Shown: piece by piece, positions 56,354-64,000 of the stretch
Layout: every line of letters starts with the position of its first letter
Numbering within the stretch: position 1 is the first letter of the stretch
From: Vigna angularis
Lineage: Eukaryota; Streptophyta; Magnoliopsida; Fabales; Fabaceae
Assembly: GCF_016808095.1 (NCBI RefSeq)
Contig: NC_068978.1
Location: 23,552,806 to 23,616,805 of the forward strand
Direction: 5' to 3'
Length of the DNA stretch: 64,000 nt
Notes under the pieces: generated by a model
Seen by the model: only the letters and a program-made list of their open reading frames with translations
Database searches by the model: none
What the model was told of the DNA's origin: nothing
Position numbers and translations under genes: made by a program

Positions 56354-57687
56354 TGTAGAAATAGATAGGCCAAGTTTCTCAACCAAGAGGGGGCGTGAAT
56401 TGCTTTCCCCTGTAAAAATAATTTGTTTTAAATATTTTTTAATTCTTTTAATCTTTCTTGGAATACAATTAACAAAGAATGAAATCAAAGTAAGAGTCTA
56501 GGGAAAGAAGGAAATCACACAGCGATATATACTACTTCGACCAAGCCTACATCTAGTCTTCTTTCAATCAACCTTAGATTAAAAGGATTCCACTATAATT
56601 ATTGAGTTCTTACAATCAAGATACAGATACAACCTTCTCAATGTACTCTCCTCACAACTCCAAATCACTTATACCCAATACACCCAGAAAGAACAATCCT
56701 CTTTTTGTCAACCCTTAGAGATACCCCACTTTAAGTCATAAGAACTCCTCTAAGTCCTTCTTCCTTGCCAGCAGCAACAGGGAAAACAATCAGCCTTGAT
56801 TGCAAATGAAAACTAATATGGTACAATACACCTTAATGTGCATAAAGTGATCAGCCAATGTAAGCTCTTCAATTCTTCAAAGAATCTTTGTGAAAATATC
56901 CAAATGTATGAATTTTTGATTCTTGAAGAGAGTAGGACACTCCTATAATAAATCTAAACAAACAATGTCAGGTATAAAAGATATGATTCGTTAAAGTTGT
57001 TGGAAACAGAAGCAATGCGTCTATTTATAGATTTTCACAACTCTGACAAAATTTAATCGATTACGCTATTAATGTAATAGGTTAAGCAATTCCTTGTGCA
57101 TTAACAGATTTACATTTTCAACATTTAACAGATTTTGCAGAGCATGTAATCGATTAACCAAAACATATATGCCACAGTTTTTAAAAATATGACCGTTGTG
57201 ACAATTATGACTATTCTTGAAAAACGTTTTCAATCAAAGCACAATTTATTCGATTAAAAAATTAGTGTAATCAGTTAAGTTCTAAACTTAAGCATTTTGA
57301 AAACTTTTCCACTCAAAACACATCAATGCACTCAATAAACATGTGTAGGCATAACTAAGAGTTTTAATTGATTATACCCACAATGTAATCGGTTAAAACC
57401 TGATATTTTGCCACTGTTAAGCATGTACTAATATTTGATGAATCTAACAGATTATGAAAAACTGTGCAATCAATTAATTCATACATATATGAAATGTGCA
57501 AAGTGTTTTCATCAAAAATTCATTTGTAAACATTGAATGCATAACATAGATAGTTCAAACACATATACAGATATAAACAAGCAACAATTTTTTCATGTGC
57601 AAGAAACTATAAAACATTTCTGTTGTCATCATCAAAAACTCATATGTGAGATATGGGTTCAACTTTACATAGCTCCCGCTATCAACA
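56354..57687 (-). repeat. 5' LTR of the reduced copia element
   Basis: 1334 bp, TG...CA on the minus strand. It contains decayed AATCGATT words (57055-57470), for example TTAATCGATTACGC and GTAATCGATTAACC. Confidence 0.7.
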
Positions 57688-58470
57688 CAATGTGAAGGAA
57701 AAACTGAAAGTCCTTATTTCTTTGTTCTTTTCTTTATATATACTTTTCTGATAATACAAAAATTCATTCAACTTTTGTTTGATGCTTATTGTAGATTCAT
57801 ATTTGACCCTAGATGTAATGACAAATAAACCCGTGGTTGTTGTCAATGAGCATCACTTGGATTTGAGGACAGATCCTTCTTAGGAGGGAGGGAATAATGG
57901 AGGAAGACTTTAAATTGAAAAGTGAAATACAAGAGTTTCTTCTATCCTCTTAGTCTTGTAAAAATGTAATTAAGTAATTTCTTTAGGCTTTGTATTTTGG
58001 TGAAGCTTACATTCTTTTGGGTTGTGTATTTTGGCCATTTTAGTGTAACAACCTCAATTGAAACGATTTTGTAAGTGGTATAATCGGTTAAATCATGCAA
58101 TGTCCAACAAGTGTGAAAATTTGGCTTTCTATTAGTTCTTTTGTGACCAGACCTTGTCAAGAAGATTAGGGTTTTATCTGGTATAGCTTGAGCCCCAAGT
58201 ACTCTATGACACTTGCTTGAGAGCTCTATCTTCCATTACACATGTGGCAATATGGAAAGCATGAACTTACCAAGTTAGTCAGTCACACTTGTAGCGTGCA
58301 TGTTTTGAAGCCAATTCTCAGGTTGAATTTTTGAAATTCTCTCTTTTAATTGAGCATTTGGTTAGCTCTTTATCCTATAAATAGAAGTGCGCAGCCTTAT
58401 AAAATCAACTTGGAATTTATATGGAGAATTAAAACTCTCTATTGTCTTTAAGTTCACTAGAATAGTCTTT
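57688..58470 (+). other. gypsy pol end and 3' LTR remnant, tentative
   Basis: Around 57858-57895, GAGGACAGATCCTTCTTAGG then AGGGAGGG looks like the last codons and polypurine tract of a Ty3/gypsy element. The following 570 bp include CCTATAAATAGAAG (58375), a good TATA box. The rest of the element is absent. This is weak evidence. Confidence 0.4.
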
Positions 58471-59873
58471 TGTTGGGAGCCCACGCAACAACCAAATATA
58501 CCAGCAACTATACTGGACAGGTTTTAGTATAATAAGTGTTGTATCCGCAGGAATTTGGCAAAAAATTTGATGTTCTAACTAGTTTGATAGTTGATAAAAT
58601 AATCAAAATGATTGTGAAGTGTATAAAATAGATTTGCTTCATGAAAACAGAGTAAAAATGTTGGAAAACAATTTGGATTAAAAATAAGTGACTTTCAGAT
58701 GATTAAAATGTGTTGAGGTTTGACTCCACCACATTGTCCATCTCTTGTAACGAGTCTATGTTAAATATGACACTAAAATTATTCAAGTCTTGGAGTTCTC
58801 TTCGAATGTAATTGTAAGGCCATTCTTGGCACCTAGAGCCTAGGATGACCAAACTTCAGTATGATTCCTCAATGACTACTTGAATGCATCACTTGCATTA
58901 AGATTAAGGCATTATATCCAATTGTAACCTTATAACTATTCCTAGCATCTAAAAGTGTACAAGAGAATTGATTAGACCACAACTTGAAACTAGTTTTCAC
59001 TTAATATCAAGCCTATGAAATAAGATTAGTGATCAGTTCATCCAACAACAAGTATAAATTAATTCATAAACATGTAATAAAAAACAAACATTCACAAATA
59101 AAAATAGTACCAAATACAAGATAGTTTTAAACTAGTTTACATCTAACTTAAACACCTAGGAGATTTAGCTCCTCATAATAGATGAAAAAAAGTTAATACA
59201 TGGAAGAAACTCCATCTCCTAGTCTTTTAAGTATGTTCTTTAAATATAGAGGAAGTGTTTGAGAAGACTCTTTAAAGTCTCTTTCTAAATCTCTCTGAAG
59301 AATTTCTCAACAGTTCTCTAAAACAGAGGAGAAGTTCTATTTTTATAGACACTAATAGTGTGGCTTTAGGGTAGCTGCAGTTGTGAGGTTTCCTCTCAAG
59401 GTGGGCTTCCTCTATGGCTTAAGCCTTGTATTTCTATGTTGGACCCATCTGAGATTAGTTATAGGTGAAGGATTCTTCATAGCTTAAGGCTAAGTCAAGG
59501 CTTGAGGTTTCCCTCCAAGGTGGGTTTTCTTTGTGTGGTTCAAGCCCCAGATTCCACGTTGCAGCCGCGTTGAAGCTAGTTTGCTATATTTTGCTCATAA
59601 TTTCTTTTTTTGGTTCATAATTCAAATTTGACTTTCGACATTCATCAAAACTTCCAAAAAAAGTAATATTGGGGTGATTAATATAGATATTTAACAAAAT
59701 CAAAATAAGATAATTGTCAAATTGTCTTTAAAACTAACTCATATTAGGAACTTATCAACACACTCAACTTTAAACTTTGTTTGCCTTTTGTAAAATCTAA
59801 AAACTAAATTGAAAGATTTCAATACAATAAAATGTTGGCACAAGGACTAAATGTAGTGGTTGCTCCCCTATCA
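58471..59873 (-). repeat. gypsy LTR, minus orientation, tentative
   Basis: 1403 bp bounded by TGTTGGGAGC and CCCCTATCA (TG...CA on either strand). The block GTATAATAAGTGTTGTATCC resembles the inner end of Athila-type LTRs (compare GACCAAGTATCGTATCC at 46121). No target duplication was found. Confidence 0.45.
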
Positions 59874-59949
59874 TATGTTCAAGCTAGAAAAAGCAAGAAT
59901 TTTTCACTTCTTTTCCAAAAACATGGTGCATGTTTTCACAACTTTTGAG

Positions 59950-62900
59950 AAATTACAGATATGTTTATGTACAAATATTTAATAAAGATATCAATTTTAA
60001 TAAAAATATTTGTATACATTTGTATTAAAGTTATATTTCTTTCCAATTTGGAGAAGTACGAAATTGCTTAATTTTAAGAAAATATGACTAAATTGAGACA
60101 AAATAGAAATACAGACCAAATTGAGACTAAGGTAATGACACATGACATAATAATGGCACATGACATTGTCACATCACATCGTCATGGCCACGTGTCACAA
60201 TGTTAGTTTGACACGTGACAAAATTTGTATTTATATTTTAAAAATAACAAATAAATAAAATATAAAAATAAAAATATTTAAAAAATAAAAAAATGTAAAG
60301 ACCTGAAAAATAGAGTGTTATAGAGCATATTGGAGTATTAGAATAATGAGATAGATTATTTTACTTTAAAATAATCTGATAATATAAAAGGAAATTTTAT
60401 AAAAACTTCTCATTATTCTAAGAACACTTCATCTCTCTAGAACTTTATTCCTCAGAGTTCTCTGAGTTCTCTCTAAAATTTCTTCTTGCTGAGTTATCTG
60501 TTCAACGATCAGGAAGTGTCAAGGCGATCCTGGCGTTGCGGGCTTGAGTTTGGACCGATCAATTTCTCGTTCCTCAGCTGGTAAGTCGTCTTCCTTTTTA
60601 TGTCCGTTCTTCTCTGTGCTGTGAGCATGCAACGATTCTGGTTGCATGTGATTAGTAGTTATTTCTTCCAATTATAGCTCAATTTAGGGTCTAAGTGTGG
60701 TTCTCTATCACCAATTGGTGAGTTGTAGGTTTCTGTTGAAATTCCTTGTTGTGTAAGGTACGGCTAGAACGTTTCTGTGGTTGGGACAGTGTATCTCTGA
60801 GGTAAGGGAAGCTAGCCATTGTACTGAATTGTTGTATGAACTTTTTTTGTGTTGAACTGATAGTATTCGACTGTTTGAGATTAAATTGTTAGTTCTAGAG
60901 CAATGTGAATTGAATGTGCTAGAAAGAGGAAATTATGAAACTATGATATGTTGTGGCTGAACTAGTTTGGATGAATTTATGTGCTGTGATTGTGAAAATT
61001 GGAGATGTGTGCTGTATGAGATCTGTGGTAGTGTTAAGGAAGTAAAGAGTAAAGTGTTTTGGACTGGTTTAATGTATTTTAGAGGAAGTGAAGTAGTGAA
61101 TTTGAGAATTAGAGGGCAAGGGCTGTTGGTGACTGCTGGGATAGTGTAGATAGGTCATATGGGACTGGTTTGAGTCTTTGAAATGGTCAAAAATAGGTTC
61201 TAAGTGGTAGAATTGGTTTTGGGTCTATAAGTTGATGAATTTGAGGTTTTAGAGTAGAGATTGGTGCATAAACACTTTAGATTGGTGTTAGGAATGTTTA
61301 GAATCCTTTAGTTAAGTTTAATTTAGTATATACATCAAATTAGGAGTGTTAGAAGTTGGCCAAGTCGAGTAGAATTGGTAAGGAGTGGTTGAGTTATGTA
61401 ATTCTGCAGAATTTCGTTCTGTAGATTATGCAGACTCGTTGTGCGAATGGATTCGCATAGCGAGTTACCTTGGCGAGATGCTCTCTGCCAATGCACTCGC
61501 ATAGCGAATGGGCGCGCTGTGCGAGTGATTTGAGAGGGTTGCTCTCTGTTTGTCAATCCGCATAGCGAGTGTAATCGCTATGCGACTGGTTAGGGTCTGG
61601 AACCATTATTCATTTTATTCGATCAGCGAGTGGGTCTCGCTTTGCGAGTACTTGGGAGGTCAAGTCTCTGGATGAGGCTCTTGAGTAGCGAATTGGGTCG
61701 CTATGCGAGGGGTTGGGGTCTGTAGCATTTTACAATTTTATTCGCATAGCCAGTTTAGTCGTTATGTGAGGGATCCAGAGTAGTTGGTCTTTGTCTTTGT
61801 CTTTCGTAAGGCGAATTAGATTGCTGTGCGAGAAGTTTATGGTATCGCTATGCGAAGGTGTGCGCTGTGCGAGGGGTACGTTTTAGTTCAAGTCTTATGT
61901 GTTCTTATGTTGTTAGATATGTATCAATAAGTGTTGTATGAAGTAAGTTGAAGTTGTAACATGTAATATATGTGGTGATTGTGGTATGTTGTAATCAAAA
62001 ATGGTAAAGTTCAAGTGTGTTTATGGACGTAATTCCATGATCCTTAAGGAGAGGAGACATGGTGGTGCCCTATGTTGTGGTTCAAAGTAAAATCTCTAGT
62101 TGAGATTCAAGTAAGTTTAGAATGGATGCAGGAGCTCAGTCTTGGGGGTTATCCTAAAACTCCAATGGACTTTCATTCTCAAGTAGAGAGGATTGATCCA
62201 TGTCGTGAGGAGTAGCAGGAGGTCCTAGTCTTGGGTGCTTCCAGTACGGCCCAAGGTGAGTGATAACGGACTAACCTCGTGAGTGTGGTAGGGTGAAACC
62301 CATTGGCAATGGCTTTGCAAAGCAGTAGAAGCCACCACGAGTGCACGACCCGCCATAGCTCGGCAAACATTCTAAGTCCGAACAGTCAGAGTCAGTGTGT
62401 GTTATGTGTGAAGGGTTTAAGTGATGTGAATGCATAATATACTTGTATGAATTCTATTGATTGTGGTATGAGTAGTCTTTGTTTAAACTAGCTTACCCTG
62501 TTGTGTGCTTATGTTTTGTATGTTCTGCTGTTATTCATCTGCGATGACCATCCTTTGGATGTGAGCAGCGGAAGAAGATGTTTCCTTGGAGCAAGCATTG
62601 GATGGAGGTGATGCTGCTGCTGAGTAGTTGTGTTGGGTTCTTTAGATCCTTGTAGATAGTTTTGGAATAGTCTTCAATTTGTAAAAAAAGTTTTAAATTT
62701 ATAGTTGATTTTGGATGACTGTAAAGGTATCACTTTATGTTTAGATGGATAACTGTACTACTTTATCATGTATGTTGCTTCTCCTTATTATAGTCTATAC
62801 TATATATATTGGGATGTTACAAAAAACACATGAATTGACACGTGACACTCTCTTTAACAGTGTTAGTACAATACTAACGAAAATGGTCAGATTGCATCAA

Positions 62901-62955
62901 CTTTTCTAAATTAGGGACCCAATTAAGACAAAAAAAAAGTAAAAAAAACGATTTG
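59950..62955. mobile_element. degraded relative of the palindromic MULE, split by a solo LTR
   Basis: 59970-60293 follows the right arm of the 51120-52166 palindrome in order (ATCAATTTTAATAAAAATAT, GACTAAATTGAGACAAAATA, GGCCACGTGTCA, GTTTGACACGTGAC). After the insertion the arm continues at 62830 (CATGAATTGACACGTGACAC, TTTAACAGTGTTAGTAC, AGGGACCCAATTAAGAC). Only one arm is recognisable and it has many substitutions. Confidence 0.7.
60294..62821 (+). mobile_element. 2.5-kb solo LTR with TCGC-N3-GCGA words
   Basis: TGTAAAGACCTG ... GGGATGTTACA, 2528 bp, inserted into an A-rich stretch; AAAAA flanks both sides, weak evidence because the site is low in complexity. The homology break in the surrounding MULE arm fixes both ends independently. 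It contains CTGGTAAGTCG, a donor-like site, near 60580. A cluster of TCGCATAGCGA and TCGCTATGCGA words lies at 61430-61880. The short frame at 60967-61149 has no recognisable content. Orientation is a guess. Confidence 0.75.
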
Positions 62956-64000
62956 TGATTTCGAACAAAAAAATAGAGACAAATTCCTTATTTTTGATAT
63001 TTTCATTTATAATTACATAAAATAATTATTAAAAATATCTAAAGATATATATGTCTCGAATTATCTTTCATTATGAATGTTATTATATTATCAAAACATT
63101 TTCAATTTAAAAAAATATAGAAAACATCATACAGACCATTCTTTTCTTGGTTTTCCCTATTGTTCGCGGCTCAACATTCCTCTTATTAAGCTGAACTTTT
63201 GGGAGTTACTCCCTCTATCACCACACACTACTCCATGTACCTTCTCATTCCTCTTTTACCCTCCAGTAATATTTAAAAGAATGTGAATATGCGTTAAATT
63301 CTTAAACGGCTGTCAACATCCGTACACGGATATCAACTTTCGTAGAAGGACAAACGGATGTTGATATCCGTCTACTGACATCCGTTTAAAAGTATATATG
63401 CCAATCCTCCAATATAAAGTGTGCACGCATTGGTCCAGTAGGGTTTATGTGTCAACAATCATGAAATATGTCGGACAAAAGATTGAACAAGTCGGTCGTG
63501 AAAAACACCGTGAGATTTATACAGACAAACATAATCTTCAATGTCGTGTGCTGCTGTTTACGTGGAGTTAATTTATTGATCGAAAATGGAATACTGGAAT
63601 TAATTTTTTTGCCTATGAGGAAATACATTTTTGAGTGATGTGCAGAAATTTCAGCAGCAAACATTGAAAATAAGAAGCAAAAGATTTTGTCTACAGTAGC
63701 AACATAAATGGCCAACATCTTTGTTAGGGACCTCACGTTTATTTCCTTTGTTACTCCAACTCTATCTATATTTATGGCGTTTATGTTTGTCATAAATATA
63801 AATATATATAAGAGTGAAAGTAAAAAGGAATTAGGGTTTTAAAAATAAAAAGTAAAATAGATAAATATAAAAGTAAAAAGAATAAAATTAAAATTTAGAA
63901 AAAATTGGGGAGGTGTAAGAAGAAAATAAGGAGGTGGTGAAGGGAGTAACACTCCGAACTCTTTTGGACTTGTTGGGCGCCAAAAATTCTAGATGAACTA
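62956..64000. other. AT-rich end of window, possible gypsy edge
   Basis: AT-rich. At 63308-63392 a set of ACGGATGT/ACATCCGT words forms hairpins (CGGATATCAAC with GTTGATATCCG). Near 63975 the TTGGGCGCCAAAAATTC stretch resembles, on the minus strand, the start of a gypsy primer site. No gene is recognised; the minus frame at 63452-63793 has no known motif. Confidence 0.4.

Larger units (their letters stand above)
54488..57687 (-). mobile_element. copia element reduced to two LTRs and a gag fragment
   Basis: On the minus strand: 5' LTR (56354-57687, TGTTGATAGCGGGAGC ... TTTCTACA), a degenerate primer site (TTAGCACCAGAG), the first ~110 gag codons, then directly the 3' LTR (54488-55942, GGTTGATAGGGGGAGC ... 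TTTTAACA). All of pol is gone. The LTRs carry decayed AATCGATT words and the AACCAAGAG-GGGG block seen in the 4598-5686 LTR, so this is a relative of that family. Confidence 0.75.

Noticed and set aside
54483..57692. Target duplication of the reduced copia element
   Set aside because: Flanks ACCAT and CAATG do not match; the ends or the surrounding DNA have changed.
58471..59873. Calling this a solo LTR
   Set aside because: TG...CA ends are present, but the 5-bp flanks (TCTTT and TATGT) do not match, so only an LTR remnant is claimed.
63975..64000. Gypsy primer-binding site at the right edge
   Set aside because: Only a partial match (GGCGCCAAAAA) and no LTR or gag can be seen before the window ends.

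Overview
This is a plant nuclear window, most likely from a phaseoloid legume such as Vigna, Phaseolus or a relative. The evidence is an AS1/PHAN-type MYB gene with legume-like sequence, a PLS-class PPR gene with a spliced transit-peptide exon, and AT-rich intergenic DNA filled with nested copia, gypsy (Athila-like) and Mutator-like elements. The species assignment is inference. I see no bacterial-type features, CRISPR arrays, rRNA or tRNA genes.

Layout. 1-5686: 5' part of a minus-strand Sirevirus-like Ty1/copia element (LTR, gag, broken pol). 5687-8574: AT-rich spacer with a Tourist-like MITE at 6512-6812. 8575-11466: the first host gene, a two-exon E-class PPR gene (+). 11467-15365: spacer with a possible LTR remnant. 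15371-20920: an old copia element (+) with a GGTTG target duplication, itself hit by a minus-strand copia fragment and by a solo LTR with a CAAAA duplication. 21946-25000: the second host gene, an ASYMMETRIC LEAVES1/PHANTASTICA MYB (-) with a long leader intron.

27513-48793 is a nested gypsy block. An Athila-like LTR (27513-35408) contains a complete 6.5-kb Mutator-like element (MULE, 27785-34303) with TIRs of about 650 bp. The MULE holds a four-exon MURA-type transposase gene broken by one extra base and, convergent with it, a two-exon gene for a GRF zinc-finger membrane protein. The gypsy internal region follows, then two related gag-protease-only elements joined tail to tail (38398-47363), then another Athila-like LTR.

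48794-64000: a degraded 'plant transposon protein' gene (-) split by a solo LTR with an ATCAC duplication. That LTR in turn holds a 1047-bp, nearly perfect palindrome with a perfect 9-bp duplication (MULE foldback). Next come an internally deleted copia element (54488-57687), gypsy LTR remnants, and a 2.5-kb solo LTR sitting in a relative of the palindrome.

Only PPR and AS1 look like ordinary host genes. The most notable observations are the MULE with its second GRF-TM gene, the palindrome with G-box clusters, and the clusters of short CpG-containing palindromic words, different in each element family, inside LTRs and untranslated regions of unrelated elements.
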